Positions 41,828-48,425 of a DNA stretch of 51,952 nt are shown one piece after another. Numbering within the stretch: position 1 is the stretch's first letter; every line of letters begins with the position of its first letter. The notes below the pieces were generated by a model, which saw only the letters and a list, made by a program, of their open reading frames with translations, was not told the origin of the DNA and ran no database searches. Source of the DNA: a virus. Both the position numbers and the translations under genes were made by a program. The stretch lies in the IMG/VR virus record IMGVR_UViG_3300026116_000049, positions 1 through 51,952 of that record; one strand, given 5' to 3'.

Positions 41828-42501
41828 TAGTTGCCTACCTCCTGACCTTGATAAGAATTATATGATTTTTGTTGTTGTTTAGGTTGTGTTTCTATATCAG
41901 AAGCATTTAAATAAAGTTCTATCTTTTCCTCACGAAGAATAAATTCCGGTGTCAAATATTTAAAATTGTTGTTTATGTGATACTCTGTTTTCATTGCATT
42001 TTTCAATGCGGTAAAAATTTGAGATGATTTATATTTTTTTATTCTGCTGTTTAGTGATGAACAAAGTTTTTCATTGGGTTGGTACTTTGAATTCCTTATT
42101 TTATTGAATGTGTCTATAAATAAACTGCACTTGTCTTTTGGAGACAACTCGACATTAGTACCTTTAGGTACTATATCACTAATGGTATTACTATGTTTGT
42201 CATTTTCGCAAACCCCCTTGTCATTTTCGCAAGGGGTAATAATTATCTTTCTACCAGTAAATGTTACATAATTATCATAGGTTATTTTTATTAATCCTTT
42301 TGTTTCAAGAACTTTTAAAGCCCGACTAACACTTGTCGGTATCAACTGAATAACTTCTCCTAATTTCTTATTTGATGCTATACAGCCAAAATCATTATCC
42401 AAACTCTCTATTTCTATATACAACATCTTTTCTCCTACTGTCAAATCTTTTCTCAGCCATAAATCAGCTGGTATCCAAACCCCTTTAAATGCCCTACTCA
42501 T
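41827..42501 (-). CDS. Winged-helix replication initiation/helicase-loading-like protein
   Basis: 224 residues. The N-terminal 80 residues read as a winged helix: KLGEVIQLIPTSVSRALKVL followed by ETKGLIKITYDNYVTFTGRK, the wing of DnaD/RepA-type N-terminal domains. The C-terminus has KYLTPEFILREEKIELYLN, as in many phage replication organiser proteins just before the helicase gene, and a Q-rich tail. Context with the adjacent ATPase supports a replication role. Confidence 0.65.
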   Translation of the reverse strand: MSRAFKGVWIPADLWLRKDLTVGEKMLYIEIESLDNDFGCIASNKKLGEVIQLIPTSVSRALKVLETKGLIKITYDNYVTFTGRKIIITPCENDKGVCENDKHSNTISDIVPKGTNVELSPKDKCSLFIDTFNKIRNSKYQPNEKLCSSLNSRIKKYKSSQIFTALKNAMKTEYHINNNFKYLTPEFILREEKIELYLNASDIETQPKQQQKSYNSYQGQEVGN

Positions 42502-43259
42502 ATTCCGTACGTTCTATTGTTATATGTAAATTGAATTTCTAAGACCAAAATTGATTTGTTTATTCCTCGATAAAGATCATCAATGCACTCAAGTCTATTA
42601 AATTTTGATTTATTATAAAAGCTTCGATATTCACCCTCGGTCATATTTTCCAAATCATCCATCTTCTTCAAGACATTTACTACCGATAAAGGGAAAAAAA
42701 CATTTTGATAATAAACAAGACTTTTTGACCCAAATAATCCGTAATCTGTTTTTAACAGTATATTATGCCTTACACAGTCTCTTTGTAGGTGATCATGACA
42801 TAATTTAATATATTCTTTAAGAGTAAAGTTTGCATTTTTGAATTGGGAATTAAATTTTTCAACTGATGTGTTTTTATATGTAGCATAGTGATTATAAGAA
42901 TATTGAACATACGCCCAAATAGCATGTGGATTATCCAAAGTTTTAACACCTAAATCTTCATGAGGTATATTTATTAACTCATCACCAGTAATTTCTATAG
43001 CATCTTTACATAATTGAAACTCATTGTATTTTGATTTTTTCTTATTATCATCATGTTCATTTTCGTGGCAATCACAACAAAGAGTTTTTAATTTTACATC
43101 TTCAATTTCCCATGGATCACCCTTGTATTGAGTGTGGTGAACATGAAGAGTTTTATCCGTTGCTCCACATTCTCTGCACTTCCAGTTATCTCTTTCAAGA
43201 ATTTTTAAACGTTTTTTTTGCCACCTCGGGTCTTTTAATTTTTCTGCGTACGTACTCAT
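42498..43259 (-). CDS. HNH endonuclease
   Basis: 253 residues. The N-terminal 70 residues carry the HNH module: CREC (28, 31), HVHHTQYKG (HH at 41-42), then TLCCDCHENEH with Cys at 61, 62 and 64 and His at 65 and 69. The rest is a helical extension (KFNSQFKNANFTLKEYIKL) of unknown role. It could be a free homing-type nuclease or act in replication. It is in-frame with the operon, overlapping the winged-helix gene by ATGA. Confidence 0.7.
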   Translation of the reverse strand: MSTYAEKLKDPRWQKKRLKILERDNWKCRECGATDKTLHVHHTQYKGDPWEIEDVKLKTLCCDCHENEHDDNKKKSKYNEFQLCKDAIEITGDELINIPHEDLGVKTLDNPHAIWAYVQYSYNHYATYKNTSVEKFNSQFKNANFTLKEYIKLCHDHLQRDCVRHNILLKTDYGLFGSKSLVYYQNVFFPLSVVNVLKKMDDLENMTEGEYRSFYNKSKFNRLECIDDLYRGINKSILVLEIQFTYNNRTYGI

Positions 43260-43298
43260 TTACTTTACTTTTTTTAAAATTTTGGAGACGGGTTTACC

Positions 43299-43472
43299 TT
43301 AGTTATTTCTATTAAGTAAACTTTTTAATTCTATTTTTTGATTTTCTGCAATGGGTGTGGTATTCTTGACCCATTGGTTAACGAGAGCCTTAGATACTCC
43401 CAATTTCTTTGCAATCCAAGTCTGCTTTATGCCACGACTTTCGATGATTTCTTTTAGTTCTTTTGATTCCAT
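43299..43472 (-). CDS. Small HTH (Cro/CI-like) protein, leaderless
   Basis: 57 residues. Begins MESKELKEIIESRGIKQTWI, then AKKLGVSKALVNQWVKNTTP, which is a classic Xre-type helix-turn-helix with the turn at GVSK, and ends KSLLNRNN. It is small enough to be a Cro-like dimeric repressor. The promoter TTG-N19-TATCTTTG ends 4 bp before its ATG, so the mRNA is probably leaderless. Target sites may be the repeats in 46589-47641 or its own promoter; this is not shown. Confidence 0.7.
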   Translation of the reverse strand: MESKELKEIIESRGIKQTWIAKKLGVSKALVNQWVKNTTPIAENQKIELKSLLNRNN

Positions 43473-43476
43473 AGGT

Positions 43477-43506
43477 CAAAGATAGCTTTACTTTTGTTAA
43501 TGTCAA
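43477..43506 (-). promoter_or_regulatory. Consensus promoter TTG-N19-TATCTTTG of the HTH gene
   Basis: On the minus strand TTG (43504-43506), 19 nt, TATCTTTG (43477-43484), then ACCT and ATG (43472). It is one of three sites with full consensus spacing, the strongest evidence here for Bacteroidota-type transcription. Confidence 0.7.
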
Positions 43507-43535
43507 TAGGTTTGATGAAATATATTTATAAAAAT

Positions 43536-43566
43536 AAAAATCCCCCAATCAAAGTTGACAGGGGGA
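43536..43566 (-). terminator. Terminator TCCCCC/GGGGGA
   Basis: Minus strand: TCCCCC, 14-nt loop, GGGGGA, then ATTTTTATTTTT. It ends a transcript coming from the 43697 gene or from the promoter-like site at 43674-43681, just before the HTH gene's promoter. Confidence 0.7.
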
Positions 43567-43668
43567 AATCTTTTATACCGGAGCCTACCATCACGAAAGC
43601 TTTAATCCGGTTGTTGTTCCGTTAGCAACACAATCGTTTAGTCAGGAGACAAAGAGAAATGGTTGGAA
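43541..43668 (-). ncRNA. Candidate structured small RNA (about 125 nt)
   Basis: On the minus strand the stretch is bounded by TACCTTTG (43674-43681) and the terminator at 43536-43566, and contains no ORF. The RNA would contain ACCGGA/TCCGGT (pairing around a 23-nt loop), GTTCC/GGAAC, and the terminator hairpin. This looks like a stand-alone small RNA rather than a leader, since transcription would end before the HTH gene. Its targets are unknown; the -33 element is weak. Confidence 0.4.
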
Positions 43669-43673
43669 CAGAA

Positions 43674-43681
43674 CAAAGGTA
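43674..43681 (-). promoter_or_regulatory. Promoter-like TACCTTTG of the candidate small RNA
   Basis: Minus-strand TACCTTTG matches TAnnTTTG, immediately after the stop of the 196-residue gene at 43697. Upstream -33 has TTAG rather than TTG. It would start an RNA near 43668. Confidence 0.4.
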
Positions 43682-43696
43682 AATAGTTTTTATGAT

Positions 43697-44287
43697 TTAA
43701 CTAACTTTTTTTAACTGTCCTCCCTGAGCTGTTGCATCTTCCCAAAGTTTCCCTTGTGGGTCAGGAGCAAACTTTAATTCATTGTGATATTCCAATGCCT
43801 CTGAAATTAAAGTTTCAATCTGGGCATCTATAATCAATTGTAGCGGGTAGTTCTCAGATTCTACCTCTTTAACCAAGCTGATTAGAGGCGTTTTAAGCTT
43901 ACTTATACCACCCAACGATGTTTCTTTCGTCCCAAGTAAATAAATGCCGTCAACAGCCTCTTTTCCCACTACAAGGATACCTGTAACCGTTAGGCCTTCA
44001 AACCTTGGATCTTCTTTCCATTCCCAACTGTCAAAATACTTCTTATCCATTGGATAATCTTTGTCGATAAGTGTGTAAGTTGGGTCTGCCAGTTCCATTG
44101 CTATCAGTAAATGTGGGGTTAGCTTTTCTAAAGCCCTTAACAAATCGCCATGAGGCATTAGGTCAGAGGTTTCTTTGGAGTTTTTGTTTACTACACCAGT
44201 TGCGTTTTTACTCGAATTGCTTTTGTTTAGTTCAATGAATACCTTTCCTGAAGGTTTTAATTCTAATCTCTTGATTTTTTGTGCCAT
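43697..44287 (-). CDS. Hypothetical phage protein
   Basis: 196 residues, helical and charged. A K/N/S-rich N-terminus (KPSGKVFIELNKSNSSKN), a middle part with DLLRALEKLTPHLLIAMELA and strands (EGLTVTGILVVGKE, GIYLLGTKE), and a C-terminal helical end. It lies beside the NinB-like gene in the recombination/metabolism operon. I recall a similar protein in other Bacteroidota phages without function. Confidence 0.5.
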   Translation of the reverse strand: MAQKIKRLELKPSGKVFIELNKSNSSKNATGVVNKNSKETSDLMPHGDLLRALEKLTPHLLIAMELADPTYTLIDKDYPMDKKYFDSWEWKEDPRFEGLTVTGILVVGKEAVDGIYLLGTKETSLGGISKLKTPLISLVKEVESENYPLQLIIDAQIETLISEALEYHNELKFAPDPQGKLWEDATAQGGQLKKVS

Positions 44288-44307
44288 TGTTGTGTTGTTT
44301 ATGATTT

Positions 44308-44751
44308 TTAATAATTAATTTGTGATTGTTCGCCTGGATTTGGAATTACAATATTAAGAAATTCGTTTGCCCATCTTTGTATTTCATCAATATAATTCAT
44401 GAAATCTGTTGTCGAAAGTTCAGTTGTTGATTTTGTGATACTGATATAAACTCCATCTTCATTTGCCATATCTTCCTGTAGAAACTTTTGCTTAAGCATT
44501 TCGTGAACAGTTTCAAGGCTTAATGAATGTTTGGCGAAACCTAAATCTATCAAACCGTCCCTTACACTTGGCACTACTACGGCGTGGTAATAAGAGTTTT
44601 GAGCCGTTGTGCGGGACTTTTGATACTTTTTGAGGGTAAGTATCCATTTACCATTTTGAATGTCTTGTACGTCCTTGTCGAAGCCATTACGGTTAATTAT
44701 CCTGCCAACTCCATTCTCTATTTGGAATATGTAACGTAATTCCTGTGCCAT
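44308..44751 (-). CDS. NinB-like recombination protein
   Basis: 147 residues. The signature RTTAQNSYYHAVVVPSVRDG (47-66), a later VHEMLKQKFL, then KSTTELSTTDFMNYIDEIQR and NIVIPNP match the NinB group (lambda Orf), which helps recombination by modulating SSB/RecA. It sits between hypothetical genes in the minus-strand early operon. The assignment is from motif pattern only. Confidence 0.6.
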   Translation of the reverse strand: MAQELRYIFQIENGVGRIINRNGFDKDVQDIQNGKWILTLKKYQKSRTTAQNSYYHAVVVPSVRDGLIDLGFAKHSLSLETVHEMLKQKFLQEDMANEDGVYISITKSTTELSTTDFMNYIDEIQRWANEFLNIVIPNPGEQSQINY

Positions 44752-44755
44752 CGTT

Positions 44756-45079
44756 TTACTTTTCTACTTGCCTAAATTCAAATCTTGCCAGATGTTTTAC
44801 TTGTTCGTACTCATCATCTGATAAATCTGTCCAGTCTGTATTTTCGTTTTTCTTTGAAATGAACTGCCAAATTAACTTTGGTTGGTGTGGTGGTTCATTG
44901 TTAAATTCTTTCCAGTGGGTTACCTCCGGTATATGTAAAGTTGAACCTCTATACTCATACCATCGGCTTCCACTATAACAGCAGGGTATAACACTTGGTT
45001 GATTATTTAAACATACTCTAACCCAGTTCTCATTATCAGGCAATTTATCTTTTATGTTTATCCATTCCATATTGTTCAA
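44756..45079 (-). CDS. DUF551-like protein
   Basis: 107 residues. The start MEWINIKDKLPDNENWVRVC and the later EVTHWKEFNNEPPHQPKLIW match the DUF551 pattern (W-I-x-I ... L-P, V-T-H-W). The family is common in phages; its function is not established. A 4-bp overlap joins it to the upstream zinc-finger gene. Confidence 0.65.
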   Translation of the reverse strand: MNNMEWINIKDKLPDNENWVRVCLNNQPSVIPCCYSGSRWYEYRGSTLHIPEVTHWKEFNNEPPHQPKLIWQFISKKNENTDWTDLSDDEYEQVKHLARFEFRQVEK

Positions 45080-45258
45080 TAATTATGTGGTGCGTTAGGT
45101 ATTTCTTCAGGTTCGTGCAGGATACTGCATTGAGGGCAACAGGGACGATTTGTTTCCTCGTTCCAGTAACAGGTCTGATTTCCGCAAAATATACAGCATT
45201 CGGCCTCATATCCTGTTATACTGAGTGCCAGTGCATCGGGGTATATTTGGATGCTCAT
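45076..45258 (-). CDS. Small zinc-ribbon-like protein
   Basis: 60 residues. Two CxxC pairs, CIFC (22, 25) and CPQC (41, 44), with further Cys at 21, 30 and 40, typical of a treble-clef or zinc ribbon. Overlaps both neighbours by 4 bp. Role unknown. Confidence 0.55.
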   Translation of the reverse strand: MSIQIYPDALALSITGYEAECCIFCGNQTCYWNEETNRPCCPQCSILHEPEEIPNAPHNY

Positions 45259-45530
45259 GGTTTATTGATTAGTGATTCCAGTTTACTTAACTTGTGTTTC
45301 TTATATTCATCAAGCAGATATTGCCACCGTAAAACAGATTTTATTTGTGCCAACACTATTTCAACATCAGCTATCTCTTCATAAATATTTTGTTCTTTAG
45401 CTTCATTTAACGGATCACGGCGATTCTTTAATAACGCTTGAGTAAGTTCAGCCATTTCCTCAATCAGCATATCTGTTTGCTTCTCAACGCCAAACATTTC
45501 AATTGCTTGCTCGTAAATTGTTTTTTCCAT
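45255..45530 (-). CDS. MazG-like NTP pyrophosphohydrolase
   Basis: 91 residues, all-alpha. The metal-binding motifs are TDMLIEEMAELTQALLKNRR (EExxE: 24, 25, 28) and IYEEIADVEIVLAQIK (E51/E52 and D55), as in the MazG/RS21-C6 group. Phages use such enzymes to alter host nucleotide pools or (p)ppGpp-related signalling. It overlaps the zinc-ribbon gene by 4 bp. Confidence 0.7.
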   Translation of the reverse strand: MEKTIYEQAIEMFGVEKQTDMLIEEMAELTQALLKNRRDPLNEAKEQNIYEEIADVEIVLAQIKSVLRWQYLLDEYKKHKLSKLESLINKP

Positions 45531-45553
45531 GTTGTGTTTATTTTGTGTTTTAG

Positions 45554-45781
45554 TTATTTATTTTCCATATCACATTCATACCATTGGTCGGCTTGCTCTT
45601 CCTTTTCCCACCAGTACATAGGCTCAAAGTCTAACTGTTTCTCAATCTTACGCCATATACGCTCCATTTGTTCCTGTTTACGTATCCTACGGTTCATTAC
45701 CGGGATTAACGCTATAGCCACCAGTGCAGCACCATCCATCACTGCGCCAAATGTTACCTGTATTGTTTCTATTGTTGTCAT
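45554..45781 (-). CDS. Small single-pass membrane protein
   Basis: 75 residues. A hydrophobic segment (VTFGAVMDGAALVAIALIPV, about residues 9-28) followed by a basic and acidic cytosolic-type tail (RRIRKQEQMERIWRKIEKQ). Could be an inhibitor or a spanin/holin-related protein, but nothing specific supports either. Confidence 0.45.
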   Translation of the reverse strand: MTTIETIQVTFGAVMDGAALVAIALIPVMNRRIRKQEQMERIWRKIEKQLDFEPMYWWEKEEQADQWYECDMENK

Positions 45782-45785
45782 GGTT

Positions 45786-46037
45786 TTAATTAAGTGAATA
45801 AGTAATCATTTTTCTAAACTCAATAAACGCTGCATAGTCTGTAAACTCAGCTCTTTGCCTCATTGACAAATCCTCGTTTTTAGGCTTTACATAACAACTA
45901 ACAGTAACGCCACTATCATAATCTTTTTTGCAAGCAACATTATGGCGTACATAAACATCCATTCTGTAACCCTTCATTTCATACATAGCCCATGCACTCC
46001 TGCCGTGGCAACTACGAACCAGTTTAACTATCGTCAT
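45786..46037 (-). CDS. Hypothetical protein
   Basis: 83 residues with a beta-rich look (MTIVKLVRSCHGRSAWAMYE, GYRMDVYVRHNVACKKDYDS) and four Cys in total. It overlaps the RepL-like gene by 4 bp. Function not recognised. Confidence 0.5.
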   Translation of the reverse strand: MTIVKLVRSCHGRSAWAMYEMKGYRMDVYVRHNVACKKDYDSGVTVSCYVKPKNEDLSMRQRAEFTDYAAFIEFRKMITYSLN

Positions 46038-46531
46038 ACGTTTACCTTTTTTAGTTTCTTTATTTCAAACTCTTTTCTATACTCATCGTATTTAGCAATA
46101 AAGTCACCACGTTTCCCTAAATCCCCTTTGTAATACACACTCGGGTTAAGCATGTATTCAGCACCCCTTACATGGCACAATAGACCACTCTCAGAGAACT
46201 CTTTTACGCTTGACCTTACTGTGCCTATACTCAAACCCAATCGTTCAACCATGCGCTCCTTATTGCTTGTACTGAAATAGAACATATTGTCTTTATCATT
46301 ATACTCTTTCAGTATAAATGCCAATACCTTTCCCGAACTACCAAGCCCGGAAAGAACCTCTGTAATATTTACCTCGTCTAAAAACATCATTATGTAGTTT
46401 ATTTTTTTTGCTGTTGCTTTATATATCCCCTCACTTTTTGTGAGTTCGCCAGTATCCATGTCAACATATTCACGGGTACCTATAAACTGCTTTCGCTGTG
46501 CCGGTCTTTTTAATCCTTTAACATTACCCAC
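46034..46531 (-). CDS. RepL-like replication initiator
   Basis: 165 residues if GTG at 46531 is used; TTG at 46561 would overlap the promoter. The pattern KQFIGTREYVDMDTGELTKS, then IMMFLDEVNITEVLSGLGSS, KVLAFILKEYNDKDNMFYFS, and a winged-helix-like SIGTVRSSVKEFSESGLLCH with AEYMLNPSVYYKG matches RepL, the plasmid rolling-circle-type replication protein. In this location, at the edge of a repeat-rich non-coding region, it likely binds the origin. It opens the minus-strand early operon. Confidence 0.65.
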   Translation of the reverse strand: MGNVKGLKRPAQRKQFIGTREYVDMDTGELTKSEGIYKATAKKINYIMMFLDEVNITEVLSGLGSSGKVLAFILKEYNDKDNMFYFSTSNKERMVERLGLSIGTVRSSVKEFSESGLLCHVRGAEYMLNPSVYYKGDLGKRGDFIAKYDEYRKEFEIKKLKKVNV

Positions 46532-46558
46532 ATTAATACTGTATAAATAATTATACAA

Positions 46559-46588
46559 CAAATATACAGTTTATTATATACAAAACAA
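46559..46588 (-). promoter_or_regulatory. Consensus promoter TTG-N19-TATATTTG of the RepL operon
   Basis: On the minus strand: TTG (46586-46588), 19 nt, TATATTTG (46559-46566). It predicts a start near 46553 and a leader of about 20 nt to GTG at 46531. Confidence 0.7.
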
Positions 46589-46596
46589 GTAATTGT

Positions 46597-46657
46597 GCTG
46601 ATATGATAACATTAATTGCTAACATATCAGCATTTTTCACAGTATACCAGCATTTTT
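46597..46657. repeat. Operator-like repeats upstream of the RepL promoter
   Basis: A perfect inverted repeat GCTGATATG (46597-46605) and CATATCAGC (46623-46631), followed by a near-direct copy: ATATCAGCATTTTT (46624-46637) and ATACCAGCATTTTT (46644-46657), 20 bp apart. The 20-bp phase and closeness to the promoter fit repressor or initiator binding; the bound protein is unknown. Confidence 0.6.
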
Positions 46658-47543
46658 ATTTACTTAATTACCTGTAAATCAATCAATAATAAAACATTTC
46701 TCTTATAGTATTCTAAGTAGTATTTATTTAACCATTTAATCCTGGCCAATAAGTTTAACACACCCATCCTCCCCAAAATAATTTTTTATTTTTTTTCACA
46801 CACTCTGATATGTGGGATTATCCCCCCATGAACCATTACCCACATGACCAAAAGAGAACGGAAACCCAGAACCGGGGTACCCATGTAAACACTTTTAGCA
46901 ATAGGCAACATGATCTAAGGGAGATAAACTGTATCAATGGCGATAAACCTTTTGACCATGTTACCATGTTATAACCTGTTTAAGGCGTGTTAACTGTGTT
47001 AAGGGTGTTTACCATTGGTAAAAGTGAAACGTTATTTACAGGCTTTAAAATGATACCTGTCATTACAATGGTTTAACCTTGATTCCAGTTGCTACAAGTC
47101 ATTACCAAAAACCCCATTTAAACATACGTGAATACACTTTATCCACCGGTGAAACACTTTTGTTTTTACAATGGGAACAAAGGTAAAATTGAGGGATAAT
47201 AACCCCATATAAACAAGTTAAAACTGATAAAATTAGTTTGATTTGTTAAAAAGCACATCAATGAATATGTTTAAATACCTGATATACTGTATTAAGGGGT
47301 GTTAGGAGGGATATAGGGGGCTATAAAAGGTTATTGGTGTTTAGGATGTTATAAATGTAATGTTTGTTTATATGGCAGGCAATGGCGTTATATATGGGTA
47401 TAAAATAGATAATGGGATATGTGGGTTATGGGTGTTACTGGTTATGTAATGATATAATGATGTTTGGTTATAACTGTACGTTATGTTGAAGTGTTTAAAT
47501 GTGGTGTTTAAAGGGTGCGATATTCTATTTAGTTATAACGGTG
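46658..47543. other. Gene-free AT-rich region, probable origin/early control region
   Basis: No ORF longer than about 60 codons in either strand. Elements seen: T/A-runs near 46785-46800, an IR ATGTGGG/CCCACAT near 46810-46850, a palindrome TTTACC-ATT-GGTAAA near 47027-47041, GGGTACCC near 46877-46884, and four GGTTAT copies at 47329, 47424, 47440 and 47466. The left part of the plus strand is A/C-rich and the right part (about 47281-47520) is G/T-rich, a strand asymmetry often found at origins. The divergent transcription on its two sides supports the same reading. Confidence 0.55.
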
Positions 47544-47593
47544 TAAATAATGATGCCGATATTTGTGTAATTAAATAATGATGCCGATATTTG
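47544..47593 (+). repeat. Direct repeat before the plus-strand early genes
   Basis: The 22-bp sequence TAAATAATGATGCCGATATT + TG is present twice (47544-47565 and 47572-47593), 28 bp apart, without mismatch. Both end in GATATTTG, one base off the TAnnTTTG -7 consensus, and the second has TTG 20 nt before it, so the pair could be a promoter duplication or an operator for the rightward early genes. The first gene starts 48 bp later. Confidence 0.65.
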
Positions 47594-47641
47594 AATCATG
47601 GTTAGCAATTAAGCTTATCACAACATTAAAACTTAGCAGTT

Positions 47642-48034
47642 ATGAAAACCAACAATCAATTAGTTAATTCAGGTCATTTATTTTTAGCTATGCACGATGA
47701 GGTGCAAGAAATAAAAAGCGATCTTCAAGTAAAAGAAAAGATCTTATACGAAAGAATGTATAGGGCATTTTTAGAAGTTGTAAGTATTCAAATAAGAGTA
47801 GACAGCACTGTTACTTACGACAATACTGGGTTAGAATATAAAATAGTCGAGGTTGATTTAATGCCACAAACAAACCCTGAAACAAAAGAGGTAACTCTTT
47901 GCCCTTATGTATATTTGGTAAGGGTTAAAAAAGGCACAAAAGAATTGCTAAAAGCATATAACAACGGTGTTAATCCTAAAGTTTATGCCAAACGTGTTCA
48001 GGCGCAAATGATCAGAAAAATCATAATACATTAA
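47642..48034 (+). CDS. First gene of the plus-strand early region, unknown
   Basis: 130 residues. Helical N-terminus (HDEVQEIKSDLQVKEKILYE), a strand-rich middle (VEVDLMPQTNPETKEVTLCP) and a basic C-terminus (VYAKRVQAQMIRKIIIH). No domain recognised. As the first rightward gene, right after the direct repeats, it may be a host-takeover factor or regulator. Confidence 0.55.
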   Translation: MKTNNQLVNSGHLFLAMHDEVQEIKSDLQVKEKILYERMYRAFLEVVSIQIRVDSTVTYDNTGLEYKIVEVDLMPQTNPETKEVTLCPYVYLVRVKKGTKELLKAYNNGVNPKVYAKRVQAQMIRKIIIH

Positions 48035-48161
48035 GACCTGTTTTACCTGCTAAGTTTTGCAGCGCACCCCGTACCCTGATCAGGTTGGGGATTTGGCGGT
48101 ACAGGGCGTTACCATCACAACGATGCTTTGTAATAAATTAGCAACACAACATTAACAAATT
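48035..48161 (+). other. Intergenic structured stretch
   Basis: Contains the self-complementary CCTGATCAGG near 48079-48088 and GTACC/GGTAC, which together can fold into a hairpin with an internal loop between 48068 and 48106. No ORF. The fold lies upstream of the first AAAACCTCTCAA leader and might be a leader structure of the 74-residue gene. Confidence 0.35.
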
Positions 48162-48173
48162 AAAACCTCTCAA
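48162..48173 (+). promoter_or_regulatory. Leader motif AAAACCTCTCAA, copy 1
   Basis: Twelve bases, followed by TC and ATG (48176). The same motif precedes the genes at 48426 and 49355. All three coding sequences also start ATGAC. Confidence 0.65.
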
Positions 48174-48175
48174 TC

Positions 48176-48400
48176 ATGACAAGTAAATTTTTATACACCA
48201 ATACAAATTCAGCAATTAATTTGCCTGATAATACTATCCTTTTAGAGATTGAGGCCGATATTCTGGATGAGGGTATGTATTATGTCTTAACCGCAACGAA
48301 CGGTGAGGAAGTGTGCCGCTCACAACACTCATTTATGCCGGGGACTATTAAAAATACATTTGGACTAACTACTGAACAATTTTTATCATATATCAATTAA
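48176..48400 (+). CDS. Small early protein
   Basis: 74 residues, acidic (INLPDNTILLEIEADILDEG), with two strands and a helical end. No domain identified. Its start codon follows the shared 12-base leader, so it may be regulated with the two other genes that have it. Confidence 0.55.
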   Translation: MTSKFLYTNTNSAINLPDNTILLEIEADILDEGMYYVLTATNGEEVCRSQHSFMPGTIKNTFGLTTEQFLSYIN

Positions 48401-48412
48401 ATCACTTTCTTT

Positions 48413-48424
48413 AAAACCTCTCAA
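48413..48424 (+). promoter_or_regulatory. Leader motif AAAACCTCTCAA, copy 2
   Basis: Identical to copy 1; one base separates it from ATG (48426). It lies 12 bp after the stop of the 74-residue gene. Confidence 0.65.
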
Positions 48425-48425
48425 C

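Noticed and set aside
45554-45781. Holin
   Set aside because: It has one membrane segment but lies in the early operon among metabolic genes, with no endolysin beside it.
46562-47641. CRISPR array in the repeat-rich gap
   Set aside because: Repeats are only two copies of 22 bp and several short motifs, without regular spacer-repeat units.
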